64,000 nucleotides of DNA, taken from positions 3,090,969 to 3,154,968 of the forward strand of contig NZ_CM001437.1 of the NCBI RefSeq assembly GCF_000243275.1. Reading direction: 5' to 3'. Positions 36,882 through 46,226 of this stretch are shown piece by piece; position 1 is the stretch's first letter; every line of letters starts with the position of its first letter. This stretch comes from Myroides odoratus DSM 2801. Lineage in GTDB: Bacteria; Bacteroidota; Bacteroidia; Flavobacteriales; Flavobacteriaceae. The notes under the pieces were generated by a model. The model saw only the letters and a program-made list of their open reading frames with translations. It had not been told where the DNA came from and did not search any database. The position numbers and the translations under genes are program-made.

Positions 36882-37826
36882 ATGTCAACGATAGAAAGAA
36901 CAAAGTGTTTAATTATTGGATCAGGACCTGCAGGATATACAGCTGCAATTTATGCTGCAAGAGCTAATATGGCGCCTATTTTATACCAAGGATTACAACC
37001 AGGAGGGCAATTAACAACAACGAATGATGTGGAGAATTTCCCTGGGTATCCAGAGGGTGTAACAGGACCTGAAATGATGCTACAATTGGAAGCTCAAGCT
37101 AAACGCTTTGGAACAGATGTAAGAGATGGATGGGTAACAAAGGTTGACTTAAGTGGAGCTGTTAAAAAAGTTTGGGTAAATGAAACAACAGAATTACACG
37201 CAGATACTGTAATTATTTCTACTGGAGCAACTGCAAAATACTTAGGATTACCATCAGAACAACACTACTTAAATCTTGGTGGAGGAGTTTCTGCTTGTGC
37301 AGTTTGTGATGGTTTCTTTTACAGAAACCAAGAGGTTGTAATCGTAGGGGCAGGTGACTCGGCTTGTGAAGAAGCACATTACTTATCGAAACTTTGTAAG
37401 AAAGTAACGATGTTGGTACGCAGCGATAGTTTTAGAGCATCTAAAATTATGGAAGATCGCGTACGCAATACAGAAAATATCGAAATCTTAATGAATACAA
37501 GTACAGTTGAGGTATTAGGTGATGGGAATGTAGTAACGGGAATCAAAGTGAAAAACAATGAAACTGGAGTAGAATCAGACATCCCAGCTACAGGATTCTT
37601 CGTTGCAATTGGACATAAACCCAACACAGATATCTTCAAAGGTCAATTGACAATGGATGAAACAGGGTATTTACTTACAACAGGTAAAACGAGTGCAACT
37701 AATATTGAAGGAGTTTTTGCTTGTGGAGATGTGCAAGATAAAGACTACAGACAAGCAATTACTGCTGCAGGATCTGGATGTATTGCTGCTTTAGATGCTG
37801 AACGTTATTTAGCTTCTCAAGAATAA
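36882..37826 (+). CDS. trxB: Thioredoxin-disulfide reductase
   Basis: 314 residues, the normal length for the low-molecular-weight enzyme. It catalyses NADPH-dependent reduction of oxidised thioredoxin in the cytosol. It has an N-terminal FAD-binding GSGPAGYTAA at 13-22, the redox active site CAVC at 139-142 within 'SACAVCDGFF', the NADPH-binding GAGDSACEEA near 157, and the FAD-binding 'GVFACGDVQDKDYRQA' near the end. It is transcribed alone between its own consensus promoter and a terminator at 37894. Confidence 0.97.
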   Translation: MSTIERTKCLIIGSGPAGYTAAIYAARANMAPILYQGLQPGGQLTTTNDVENFPGYPEGVTGPEMMLQLEAQAKRFGTDVRDGWVTKVDLSGAVKKVWVNETTELHADTVIISTGATAKYLGLPSEQHYLNLGGGVSACAVCDGFFYRNQEVVIVGAGDSACEEAHYLSKLCKKVTMLVRSDSFRASKIMEDRVRNTENIEILMNTSTVEVLGDGNVVTGIKVKNNETGVESDIPATGFFVAIGHKPNTDIFKGQLTMDETGYLLTTGKTSATNIEGVFACGDVQDKDYRQAITAAGSGCIAALDAERYLASQE

Positions 37827-37893
37827 GAATAAATACAAGAGGAAATATACCAAAAGCGTTTTTCTTCTACGATATAAGTTATATAATAAATTA

Positions 37894-37926
37894 GGGATAA
37901 GACTGTTGCGTCTTATCCCTTTTTTT
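37894..37926 (+). terminator. Rho-independent terminator of trxB
   Basis: GGGATAAGAC pairs perfectly with GTCTTATCCC around a six-base loop, followed by T7, 68 bases after the trxB stop. Confidence 0.88.
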
Positions 37927-38008
37927 ATGTTATTATTTTTATGCCTTTATTAGAATTTTATAGAGTCCATCCTAAGATATTTTTATCTTTGTACTTTAAA
38001 ATCTCGAC

Positions 38009-38971
38009 ATGCTTTTATTAAAAAATATTTCGTTTAGTTATACTGCCAATTATACCGTTATAGACGCCATTGATTTAGTTATCGAAAAAGGAAAACACGT
38101 AGCCTTGCTAGGAGAAAGTGGATGTGGAAAAAGTACATTGTTAAAACTAATCTACGGATTACACGATTTAGATCAAGGGGAAATATTCTGGAAAGATAAT
38201 CAAGTATTAGGACCAGCCTATAATCTCGTGCCGGGTATGGATAATATGCGCTACCTAGCCCAAGATTTTGACCTAATGCCACACACTAGTGTAGCAGAGA
38301 ATATTGGAAAGTATCTTTCGAATTTTAACTTAGAAAAAAAGAAAGCAAAAATTGCTGAATTATTAGAGTTAATCGAAATGACAGCATTTGCCGATGTTAA
38401 AGTGAAACTTTTAAGCGGTGGCCAACAACAACGGGTGGCAATTGCTAGAGCTCTAGCAGTAGCTCCTGAAGTATTGCTGTTAGATGAACCTTTTAGCCAT
38501 ATTGATTACGCTAGAAGAAGCGTGTTACGTCGTAAGATTTTTGCGTATTTAAAAGAAAATAATATCACCTGTATTGTAGCTACACATGATAGTATGGATG
38601 TGTTGAGTTTTGCAGATGAGACTATTGTGCTCAAAGAAGGGCGAGTAGTGGATTATGGTGATACGCAAGATTTATATGAATACCCTTCAGATAAATATGT
38701 AGCAACCCTATTTGGTGAAGTTAATGAATTGTATATTTCTGATTTTACACCAGATACCTTGGAAGATGAGGTACTACTTATCTATCCACATCAATTGATG
38801 ATCTCAAAACAAAAAGGAGTACTAGAAGTTGAAGTACAACAAGCTTATTTCAATGGAGACGGTTACCTAGTATGCGCAAACTTTAAAAATAATAGAACGC
38901 TGTATTTTAATCACCCTGTTGATGTACAAGCAGGAACGAAAGTGAAATTAGCTTTGAAAAAATACCAATAG
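38009..38971 (+). CDS. ABC transporter ATP-binding protein without adjacent permease
   Basis: 320 residues. Walker A GESGCGKST at 35-43, Q-loop Q85, signature LSGGQQQR at 135-142, Walker B LLLLDEP ending near 161 and H-loop H193 are all intact, so it should hydrolyse ATP. The ~80 residues after the core resemble a TOBE-type regulatory domain, as in Fe3+/spermidine/sulfate importer ATPases. No permease or binding protein lies nearby, so the transported substrate cannot be named. A TATCTTTG -7 box at 37984-37991 precedes the start by 17 bases. The terminator hairpin at 39054 separates it from the convergent gene. Confidence 0.9.
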   Translation: MLLLKNISFSYTANYTVIDAIDLVIEKGKHVALLGESGCGKSTLLKLIYGLHDLDQGEIFWKDNQVLGPAYNLVPGMDNMRYLAQDFDLMPHTSVAENIGKYLSNFNLEKKKAKIAELLELIEMTAFADVKVKLLSGGQQQRVAIARALAVAPEVLLLDEPFSHIDYARRSVLRRKIFAYLKENNITCIVATHDSMDVLSFADETIVLKEGRVVDYGDTQDLYEYPSDKYVATLFGEVNELYISDFTPDTLEDEVLLIYPHQLMISKQKGVLEVEVQQAYFNGDGYLVCANFKNNRTLYFNHPVDVQAGTKVKLALKKYQ

Positions 38972-39053
38972 TTTACTGGAGAAGGGAAATTGGAGAGGAG
39001 AAAAGGGTAATTTGATTATGTTGATTGAGTTGATCGAATAAGAGCGGAAAATA

Positions 39054-39098
39054 TAAAACATAAAAGCGAAAGATTTTATCTTTCGCTTTTATGTTTTA
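39054..39098. terminator. Bidirectional terminator with perfect 21-bp stem
   Basis: Arms 39054-39074 and 39078-39098 are perfectly complementary with a three-base loop. The core is GCGAAAGAT/ATCTTTCGC, flanked by A and T runs, so it can serve both the ABC gene (plus) and the DUF5686 gene (minus). Confidence 0.85.
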
Positions 39099-39126
39099 TT
39101 ATCCCGTTCCTATCTCCAAAACAAAA

Positions 39127-41607
39127 TTATTTCTGAATTAAATCTAGAACCTTTATCCCTAATACAATGCCGTGATTGGTTTTTCTATCAGAAAAAGAGG
39201 TGAAATAATCAATTCGGAAAGGCCTAAATTTCTTAAATCCAAAGTTATTTAAACCAATACTAAACTCCTTATAGGTCGGTTGATCTGGTGTTTGGAGTAA
39301 GTGAAATCCAACAATAAACGAATATCTCGTCTTGTTTAAAAGCGGTATTTTATTTAATAGATAGCCGCGAAAATCGTGTTCTAAGTGAAATTCAACATAG
39401 GACTTATTCGTACTATAGGAATAGTAGGGCAGTAAGTTGAATTGTTTATTGTAAATAGGCGTTGAACCAATAAAGGTTTGGTTTCCATTGAAATGCTTGT
39501 AATCCGTAAAGGGAATCTGATTCTGTTCAAAGAACTGACCAATGGAGATTCCGGTATACAACTCTCCAATATTGCCAATATTATTCTGATATTTCGTAGC
39601 AATAGAACCAAAGGTATAGCTGAAATTTCGGTCCGTTGTATTCAGTGCTTTTTCGAGGTGAATCTCTAAAATAGGATACTTCGATTGTTGGATGTATTGT
39701 TTTTTATTGGGATAACTAATGGTCTTTTGATCGAATACCACTTGTACATTGACGTGAAGTTTAGCAATCCCATTCGGTTTGAAGGTTGGACTATCAAAAT
39801 CAGAAGGATTCAACGGGTTGTTTGAGGTAAAATCCAATGTGGGTACAAACGGAGGATTTTGAATGTTGTTGTATAAATTATCTCGATAAGCATATTCTAA
39901 TCGACCATCAAATTTAAAATTGGTCCAGGCATACTGGCTGTAATGTAAAGCAATGAATTTCTTTTGAAAATATTTCGCATAGTTCTTTCCAAACCAAGCA
40001 GAAGCAAAAGAGTTGATGGGCTTTTTAATCGGGTCATCTTGATTAAATTGCTCAATCGCTTCACCCGCTTCTAATCGAAGGGTACGATAATTTTGTTGAT
40101 TGAATACATGAGAAGCATAACCAGAAAAGCGAAACTTATTCTCACTGAAACCGTAGCTAACATTAACACCATAAGACGTTGCCGCATTATCAGTACACAA
40201 TTTGGTATAATCAATCCCGGAGGTGATGTTAAATCCTTGTACCGCATTAAAAGCAAAGGTTGAAAGTAAACCGTGGTAACTATAGGTGCTGTTTTTATAC
40301 GAGTTGACGTATTTGTATCCTTTAATTAATTTGAAAATAGTAAAATTATTTGTGCGTTTGTCGATGGAATCTAAAATAACTTTGGTATTGTCCATTAAGA
40401 AAATAGACTTCTGATCAAAGTATTTCTTTTCACTTTCAAGTAAGTGAAAAGGACGAACAGCCGCTAGTTTATCTTCCGCATTGAGGTTATAATTGGTGTT
40501 GAAAGTCAAGTACTCATTGGTTTTGTTTTCCATTAAATGAGCGGGTTTTTCCGTGTAATTTGTAAAACTACTCTCAAATTTTCCAATGAAGTCAAAAACA
40601 ATAAATCGACCATCAAAAACCAACGTTTGAGCTGCTTTTACGTGAGCATCTAAGGTTGGAGAATAGGTATAGGTCTGTTTAATCTGTAAGTTGTTGATGT
40701 TTTTCGCATTGACGTTATTCCCTTGCATTTTCGCATAGAAAGACAAAACCTGCCAATTCTTGCTTGTAAATTCGATGTACCCTTCCATAATCGGCTCTCG
40801 ATCGCGCTTGGGCGTAAAGTATACGCGATAAATCGTATCGTCACCAACTTGATCTTCCGAAATAATATCAAAGAAATAATACGTATTAGCATAGGGAAGT
40901 AGCGGAGAAACAACATTGATTCGCTTGGAAGTTTCTGAACTAAAAATATTAAAATCATTATCGGTTCCCGTTAAGAATAATAAATCCTTCGCATTCCCAC
41001 TTTCCTGAAGGGCATGCACTGTTTCCTTACTGATGATTTTATTGCGATAATCCAAGTCAGAATTAATCTCACTGAGGTAAATGAAATTACCTGCTTGCTC
41101 GCTATCAATATCAAGGGCAGGATCCAAATCCTTGCGTTTTTGACCTAGATAGGAAGAACGTTGGGTATTGAGTTGTAAATCACCTTTCGCATAATACGAG
41201 ACTTGATAGTTGTTGGTTCGTTCTTTGAAATGGTCATAGACCAACGAAAGCAAATAGGAAGCATAGACATCCTGTTGATCCGTATATAAAATATTGCGTT
41301 TATCTAGTGGAGTGAGCGGAATGATCAAAGAATCTGTTTGGTTCTTATATTTGATTCGCTCGTTTTCATACCCCTCTTTCTGAATAAAAATGGGTTGCTT
41401 AGAATCCCAATTAATTGTAAAAAAACCAGCTTCATCTGTACGGGTTTGGTTAACCGTTCCAGGAATAAAAACCAAACATTGTGCAAGAGGAACCTCTTGT
41501 TCATTGGTTATTCTTCCCGTAATGGTTTGTCCATAACACCAATTGCCTAATAGAAAGACTAAAAGGGAAACAGAAGATAAAACAAGTTGTATTACATTTT
41601 TATACAT
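39127..41607 (-). CDS. DUF5686 and carboxypeptidase regulatory-like domain outer-membrane protein
   Basis: 826 residues. A signal peptide ends CYGQ, then a carboxypeptidase regulatory-like domain occupies about 28-100 ('TGRITNEQEVPLAQCLVFIPG'). The rest matches the DUF5686 family: 'GDDTIYRVYFTPKRDREPIMEGYIEF' is the diagnostic stretch (here in parts) and the C-terminal ~350 residues form beta-barrel strands ending VLGIKVLDLIQK. An outer-membrane location is expected; the function is unknown for the family. Its ATG overlaps the stop of aroQ by one base (TAATG), so the two are translationally coupled despite unrelated roles. Confidence 0.88.
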   Translation of the reverse strand: MYKNVIQLVLSSVSLLVFLLGNWCYGQTITGRITNEQEVPLAQCLVFIPGTVNQTRTDEAGFFTINWDSKQPIFIQKEGYENERIKYKNQTDSLIIPLTPLDKRNILYTDQQDVYASYLLSLVYDHFKERTNNYQVSYYAKGDLQLNTQRSSYLGQKRKDLDPALDIDSEQAGNFIYLSEINSDLDYRNKIISKETVHALQESGNAKDLLFLTGTDNDFNIFSSETSKRINVVSPLLPYANTYYFFDIISEDQVGDDTIYRVYFTPKRDREPIMEGYIEFTSKNWQVLSFYAKMQGNNVNAKNINNLQIKQTYTYSPTLDAHVKAAQTLVFDGRFIVFDFIGKFESSFTNYTEKPAHLMENKTNEYLTFNTNYNLNAEDKLAAVRPFHLLESEKKYFDQKSIFLMDNTKVILDSIDKRTNNFTIFKLIKGYKYVNSYKNSTYSYHGLLSTFAFNAVQGFNITSGIDYTKLCTDNAATSYGVNVSYGFSENKFRFSGYASHVFNQQNYRTLRLEAGEAIEQFNQDDPIKKPINSFASAWFGKNYAKYFQKKFIALHYSQYAWTNFKFDGRLEYAYRDNLYNNIQNPPFVPTLDFTSNNPLNPSDFDSPTFKPNGIAKLHVNVQVVFDQKTISYPNKKQYIQQSKYPILEIHLEKALNTTDRNFSYTFGSIATKYQNNIGNIGELYTGISIGQFFEQNQIPFTDYKHFNGNQTFIGSTPIYNKQFNLLPYYSYSTNKSYVEFHLEHDFRGYLLNKIPLLNKTRYSFIVGFHLLQTPDQPTYKEFSIGLNNFGFKKFRPFRIDYFTSFSDRKTNHGIVLGIKVLDLIQK

Positions 41608-42023
41608 TAATCCTGAAAAGCATGAAGGGCTAGTGCGTAACTTTTTAAACCAAATCCAAGAATCACTCCTTGGCAGTGAGCCGCTAATTTAGACGTATGA
41701 CGAAACTCTTCACGGGCATGTGTATTGGAAATATGTACTTCAATGACAGGAGTATCAATCGCCGCAATAGCATCTCCTATAGCAATAGAAGTATGTGTAT
41801 AAGCGCCTGCATTAAAAACAATACCCGCATAGGTAAAACCAACTTCGTGTAATTTATCAATTAATACACCTTCAATATTGGATTGAAAATAATCCAATTC
41901 AACAGCGGGAAACTCACGTTGTAATTGCTCAAAATAAGTTTCAAAACTCGTGTTTCCATAAATAGTTGGCTCTCGTTTACCTAATAAATTTAGATTGGGG
42001 CCATTGAGTATTAGAATTTTCAT
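41607..42023 (-). CDS. aroQ: Type II 3-dehydroquinate dehydratase
   Basis: 138 residues, normal for the type II enzyme, which converts 3-dehydroquinate to 3-dehydroshikimate in the shikimate pathway as a dodecamer in the cytosol. 'LNGPNLNLLGKREPTIYG' includes the catalytic Tyr22 and the flexible-loop Arg17. 'FNAGAYTHTSIA' and 'VIEVHISNTHAREEFR' (His97, Arg104) are the other active-site segments. It is the first gene of a two-gene unit with the DUF5686 gene. A TATCTTTG -7 box on the minus strand (42057-42050) lies 26 bases upstream of the ATG. Confidence 0.96.
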   Translation of the reverse strand: MKILILNGPNLNLLGKREPTIYGNTSFETYFEQLQREFPAVELDYFQSNIEGVLIDKLHEVGFTYAGIVFNAGAYTHTSIAIGDAIAAIDTPVIEVHISNTHAREEFRHTSKLAAHCQGVILGFGLKSYALALHAFQD

Positions 42024-42352
42024 GCTTTCAATTTAGTGGAACAGTAGAACAAAGATATTTAATATTCAGGTTGATTAAACAAATGAAAGACGAATATTTA
42101 ATCAAGAGGGGATTTCAGTTTCCTCTCATTTTGAGGCTCTTAATTTTTTTAAGGATTCATAAAAGAGATTTTTGCCTGAATTAACTAAATATTAACTATT
42201 TGTCGCAATGGAATAACTGATTGATTTACAATATCATGTTAATTTTTTAAATTTACAATGTTTCTTTAATGTTATATTTTTATTAAATAAACGCCTTATT
42301 GTGGCGGGATGCCTTAATTTCGTACTCAGTTAATAGAAAAAAATTAATGAAT

Positions 42353-42985
42353 ATGAAAAAATTAGTACTATCGTTAGTAGCTGTTGCTGCTTTTGGATTC
42401 ACAGCTAACGCTCAAGAAAAAGAAAAACCAACGTATGGTTTCCAAGAAGGAAATTTCATGATTGAAGGAAGTTTTCAAATTTCTGATAAAGTGAACAAGA
42501 ATTCTGATTCTGGAAACAAAGACAAAGTAACTACGTACAAATTCAACCCTAAAGTTGGATACTTCTTATCTGATAAAGTTGCTGTTGGAGCATCTTTAGC
42601 TTTTGGTAAAGGAGAGCAAGAATTTTTCAATGATAACGTTGCTACAAATTTATACGCTGGAGTATACGCACGTTACTACTTCTTAGAATTAGGTAACCGT
42701 TTCAAAACTTTTGCTGAAGTTGGTGTTGGATATGACCAACAAGAAATTTCTGCAAGTAAAAACAAATTAACTGGTATTCAAGCTGGAATTGATTTAGGAT
42801 TCAACTATTTCGTTACAGAAAAATTAGCAGTTGCTTTCACTTTAGGTAATGTATTTTCTTACGGAAACCACGATCACAAAATTGATGGTAATAAAGAAAA
42901 AACAATTTCTGAGACAAACGCTAACGTAAACGTTTTCAATAACTTCTTTGATAACGCTACATTCGGATTAGTATACAAATTCTAA
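42353..42985 (+). CDS. Small outer-membrane porin-like beta-barrel protein
   Basis: I chose the ATG at 42353 (210 residues), which gives a standard signal peptide MKKLVLSLVAVAAFGFTANAQ-like up to about residue 21; an ATG six bases upstream is also possible, and the longer open frame from 42299 is not needed. The mature part has the alternating strands of an eight-stranded outer-membrane barrel (OmpW/OmpX-like 'porin family'), ending in ATFGLVYKF with the C-terminal Phe. Codon use looks like that of a highly expressed gene. The terminator at 43015 follows. Substrate or role is unknown. Confidence 0.85.
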   Translation: MKKLVLSLVAVAAFGFTANAQEKEKPTYGFQEGNFMIEGSFQISDKVNKNSDSGNKDKVTTYKFNPKVGYFLSDKVAVGASLAFGKGEQEFFNDNVATNLYAGVYARYYFLELGNRFKTFAEVGVGYDQQEISASKNKLTGIQAGIDLGFNYFVTEKLAVAFTLGNVFSYGNHDHKIDGNKEKTISETNANVNVFNNFFDNATFGLVYKF

Positions 42986-43014
42986 TCGCAGTACGGTAAA
43001 TAATAGAATACAAG

Positions 43015-43046
43015 AAAGAGCTTCAGTTTTGAAGCTCTTTTTTTTA
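43015..43046 (+). terminator. Rho-independent terminator of the porin gene
   Basis: AAAGAGCTTC at 43015-43024 pairs with GAAGCTCTTT at 43031-43040 and is followed by T5. Its T-run merges directly with a TATCTTTG -7 box at 43045-43052 for the next gene, so terminator and promoter are packed together. Confidence 0.85.
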
Positions 43047-43073
43047 TCTTTGAATGAAACGAATCAAGAGAAA

Positions 43074-43985
43074 ATGAGTACTAAAATCTGGCAAAATACC
43101 CTGCAATCCTATATCCATTATTTAAAATTAGAACGGGGGCTAGCAGAGAATTCAATCGAAAGCTATGAATTGGATTTGCTGAAGTTTGTTCAGTTTTTAA
43201 GCCATAGTGAAATAGAGGTAGCACCGAAAAACGTTACGCCAGCTCATGTTAATGAATTTGTTTATCAATTGTCTACGGTTTTAGCACCTACTTCACAAGC
43301 GCGTATTATCTCAGGGTTAAAGAGTTTTTTTACTTTTTTACTTGTCGATGGTCAAATCGAAAAAGCGCCCACAGATCTGTTAGAAATTCCCAAACTAGGG
43401 CGTAAACTACCAGAGGTCTTAGCGATGGAGGAAATTGATGCCCTATTGGCTACATTAGATCTTTCTACAAACGAAGGGTATCGCAACAAGGTGATGCTGG
43501 AGCTATTGTATAGTTGTGGATTACGCGTAAGCGAATTAGTCAACCTGCGCTTGAGTGATTTGTTCTTTGAGGAAGGTTTTATTCGGGTAATAGGTAAGGG
43601 AAGCAAACATCGATTTGTTCCCATAGATCCAGATACAATGGAACTTATTATAATGTATAAGCAATCGATTAGAAATCATATGCAGGTCAAAAAAGAAGAT
43701 ACGGATATTGTATTTTTAAATCGAAGAGGAGGAAGGCTAACGAGAGCCATGATCTTTACTATTGTCAAGCAAGCTGCCCAAGAAGCCAATATTCAAAAGA
43801 ATGTCAGCCCACATAGTTTTAGGCATTCCTTTGCCACGTATTTATTGGAAAATGGAGCGGATATTCGAATGATTCAACTGATGTTAGGACATGAATCAAT
43901 TTTAACTACAGAAATCTATACGCATATTAGTAGAGAGAAGTTAAAAGGCGTAATGGATAGGTATCATCCTAGGAGTAGGCAGTAA
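43074..43985 (+). CDS. xerD: Site-specific tyrosine recombinase XerD
   Basis: I chose the ATG at 43074 (303 residues); the longer open frame starts with a TTG inside the upstream terminator. An N-terminal SAM-like core-binding domain (about 1-90) precedes the catalytic domain. The residues are Arg151, Lys175, His247, Arg250, His273 and the nucleophile Tyr282 (in 'TTEIYTHISREKL'), all present. XerD with XerC resolves chromosome dimers at dif during division. Housekeeping context and lack of phage genes argue against a mobile-element integrase. The -7 box TATCTTTG lies 21 bases before the start. Confidence 0.93.
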   Translation: MSTKIWQNTLQSYIHYLKLERGLAENSIESYELDLLKFVQFLSHSEIEVAPKNVTPAHVNEFVYQLSTVLAPTSQARIISGLKSFFTFLLVDGQIEKAPTDLLEIPKLGRKLPEVLAMEEIDALLATLDLSTNEGYRNKVMLELLYSCGLRVSELVNLRLSDLFFEEGFIRVIGKGSKHRFVPIDPDTMELIIMYKQSIRNHMQVKKEDTDIVFLNRRGGRLTRAMIFTIVKQAAQEANIQKNVSPHSFRHSFATYLLENGADIRMIQLMLGHESILTTEIYTHISREKLKGVMDRYHPRSRQ

Positions 43986-44097
43986 GTTAGGAGGGATGAG
44001 TTAAGGGGTAAAGGTTATGAGTTAGGGGTTAAGAGTTAAGAGTGGTTTTGCTATAATTGAATATTTTCCAAAAATCAAAACAGCAAAAAACAAAATA

Positions 44098-44130
44098 AAA
44101 AAAGGCGAAAGATTATCTTTCGCCTTTTTT
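44098..44130. terminator. Bidirectional terminator between xerD and RNase Y gene
   Basis: AAAAAAGGCGAAAGAT and its exact complement are separated by one base, so the real loop is GATTATC. A/T runs on both sides allow use by both convergent genes. It shares the GCGAAAGAT core with the terminator at 39054. Confidence 0.85.
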
Positions 44131-44134
44131 AGTA

Positions 44135-45697
44135 TTATTTCGCTATGTTAATAGCTCTTGTTTCTCTAATAACGGTAATTTTCACTTGACCTGGGTAAGT
44201 CATTTCAGTTTGGATTTTTTGTGAAATATCGAAAGATAATGTAGCTGCCATTTCATCTGATACTTTTTCACTCTCCACAATTACACGTAATTCTCTACCT
44301 GCTTGAATAGCGTAAGAGTTTTTCACTCCTCCAAATTCATTGGCAATACCTTCTAAGTCTTTTAGACGTTGAATGTAAGAATCCAATACTTGTCTTCTTG
44401 CTCCAGGTCTTGCTCCAGAAATAGCATCACAAACTTGAATAATTGGTGCAATTAATGTCGTCATTTCAATTTCATCGTGGTGTGCTCCAATGGCGTTGCA
44501 AACTTCTGGTTTCTCACCAAATTTCTCTGCCCATTGCATACCCAAGATTGCGTGTGGTAATTCGCTCTCTGTTTCAGGCACTTTACCAATATCGTGAAGT
44601 AATCCTGCACGTTTTGCTAATTTCACGTTCAATCCTAATTCAGCAGCCATTAAACCACATAATTTAGCAACTTCGCGCGAGTGTTGTAATAAGTTTTGAC
44701 CGTAAGACGATCTATATTTCATACGTCCAACGATTTTAATCAATTCTGGGTGTAACCCGTGAATTCCTAAATCGATAACCGTTCTTTTTCCAATTTCAAT
44801 GATCTCTTCCTCAATTTGTTTGGTTGTTTTCGCAACAACTTCTTCAATACGAGCAGGGTGAATACGTCCGTCTGTTACCAAACGGTGTAGCGATAATCTC
44901 GCAATCTCACGTCTTACAGGATCAAAACAAGAAAGGATAATTGCTTCTGGTGTATCATCTACAATAATTTCAACCCCAGTAGCAGCTTCAATCGCTCTAA
45001 TGTTGCGTCCTTCACGACCAATAATTCTACCTTTTACATCATCTGATTCAATGTTGAATACAGATACACAGTTTTCTACTGCCTCTTCTGTACCTACACG
45101 TTGAATCGTATTGATGATAATCTTTTTTGCCTCTTGTTGTGCGGTTAATTTCGCTTCTTCAATCGTATCTTGAATGTACGACATTGCGTCTGCTTTCGCT
45201 TCTGTTTTTAAGCTTTCAATGATTTGATTCTTCGCTTCTTCAGCGGTTAAACCAGAAATAATCTCTAATTGCTCAACCTGTGTACGGTGTAAGCGATCAA
45301 CTTCTTCTTGTTTTTTCTCTATATGTTCAAGCTTAACATCATAATCTTTGATGATTTTTTCGCTTTCTTCTGCTGCTTTCTTCGCTTTTGATAGTTCATT
45401 AGAAATTTGAGATTCTTTATCTCTCGTTCTCTTTTCTGCCTCAGCCATCTTCTTATCGCGTGCTAAAATCACTTGCTCATGTTCCGCTTTTAGCTCAATA
45501 AATTTTTCTTTTGCCTGAAGAATTTTCTCCTTTTTAATAGATTCTCCTTCCGTTTTTGCGTCGCGTATAATTGTCTTAGCTTCATTATTAGCGTTTTGTA
45601 AAACAGATGAAGCATGGTTTTTTTCTAGGTATTTTGCGATAGCAAAACCTATGCTTCCACCTACCAAAACTCCTCCAACAATAAATAGTATATCCAT
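44135..45697 (-). CDS. rny: Ribonuclease Y
   Basis: I chose the ATG at 45697 (520 residues); a further in-frame upstream extension is unlikely because it would run into the 6S RNA terminator tail. An N-terminal membrane helix (about 3-21), a long coiled coil (about 30-200), a KH domain with [10 protein letters not shown] at 223-232 and an HD domain with LLHDIGK (His368, Asp369) are in the expected order. It is a membrane-anchored endoribonuclease starting mRNA decay. It follows zapA and the structured RNA on the same strand. Confidence 0.95.
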   Translation of the reverse strand: MDILFIVGGVLVGGSIGFAIAKYLEKNHASSVLQNANNEAKTIIRDAKTEGESIKKEKILQAKEKFIELKAEHEQVILARDKKMAEAEKRTRDKESQISNELSKAKKAAEESEKIIKDYDVKLEHIEKKQEEVDRLHRTQVEQLEIISGLTAEEAKNQIIESLKTEAKADAMSYIQDTIEEAKLTAQQEAKKIIINTIQRVGTEEAVENCVSVFNIESDDVKGRIIGREGRNIRAIEAATGVEIIVDDTPEAIILSCFDPVRREIARLSLHRLVTDGRIHPARIEEVVAKTTKQIEEEIIEIGKRTVIDLGIHGLHPELIKIVGRMKYRSSYGQNLLQHSREVAKLCGLMAAELGLNVKLAKRAGLLHDIGKVPETESELPHAILGMQWAEKFGEKPEVCNAIGAHHDEIEMTTLIAPIIQVCDAISGARPGARRQVLDSYIQRLKDLEGIANEFGGVKNSYAIQAGRELRVIVESEKVSDEMAATLSFDISQKIQTEMTYPGQVKITVIRETRAINIAK

Positions 45698-45716
45698 ATG
45701 TGTTTTATAATTATAT

Positions 45717-45890
45717 AAAAAAAAGCCCACATCAGTAGAGTTGCATAAACTCTGATTTAAACAAGTTTTGGGTTAGCTTGCTGTTCAAGGATCTGCATAA
45801 ATGCAGCATGCTTTAGTAGCAATGATTCACCCATTTTAATTTGTTAGTGTTGAGTTTATCAAAACGGTTTACTAATGTGAGCAGTATCTT
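45717..45890 (-). ncRNA. ssrS: Probable 6S RNA (6S-Flavo type) between zapA and rny
   Basis: On the minus strand GCTCACATTAGTA (45882-45870) pairs with TACTGATGTGGGC (45737-45725): 13 continuous pairs, two of them wobble, closing a ~158-nt RNA, then a T8 tail at 45724-45717. Inside are an apical hairpin (CTGCAT/ATGCAG, 45806-45793), nested TGGGT/ACCCA and TTGCT/AGCAA pairings and a large unpaired region. This is the rod-with-central-bubble form of 6S RNA, which mimics an open promoter and sequesters RNA polymerase. Position next to zapA is where ssrS is found in many bacteria. Structure is seen; the family assignment is inference. Confidence 0.72.
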
Positions 45891-45918
45891 TTTAGTTTTT
45901 CCTTTAAATAAGAACGTG

Positions 45919-46218
45919 TTATTTCGAAAGTATACGATCTAAAGCCTCATCTAATCGAACCAAGCGATCAACAGCCTTGTTGTAATTCTCAGACTTATCA
46001 ATTGTCTTCTGTTCTGTCTGTGAAGCTAATTGTAAAGCACACATCGCCAGAACATCTTGCTTATCTCTTACCGCATAGCTCTCCTCAAACTGATTAATCA
46101 TGATATCAATCTTCTTTGATGCTGAACGCAATGCTTCTTCCTGTGCATACGTTACCGTTAACGGATAGACGCGATCAGCTATCGATATCTTGATTTTTAG
46201 TTGTTCATTTTGACTCAT
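45919..46218 (-). CDS. zapA: Cell division protein ZapA
   Basis: 99 residues. The N-terminal 'KIKISIADRVYPLTV' strand-turn and the following helical part ('EEALRSASKKIDIMINQF', 'DVLAMCALQLASQ') match ZapA, which binds and bundles FtsZ at the Z-ring. A C-terminal helix probably mediates dimerisation. It starts eight bases after the ZapB-like coiled-coil gene and precedes the 6S RNA and rny, a conserved Bacteroidota order. Confidence 0.9.
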   Translation of the reverse strand: MSQNEQLKIKISIADRVYPLTVTYAQEEALRSASKKIDIMINQFEESYAVRDKQDVLAMCALQLASQTEQKTIDKSENYNKAVDRLVRLDEALDRILSK

Positions 46219-46226
46219 AGCTAGCT

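Noticed and set aside
38009..38971. Complete ABC importer operon
   Set aside because: No permease or binding protein gene on either side.
39127..41607. TonB-dependent receptor
   Set aside because: It has the regulatory-like domain but no plug motif; the DUF5686 stretch is clear instead.
43074..43985. Phage or integron integrase
   Set aside because: All features fit XerD, the context is housekeeping, and no att site, cassette or phage gene is nearby.
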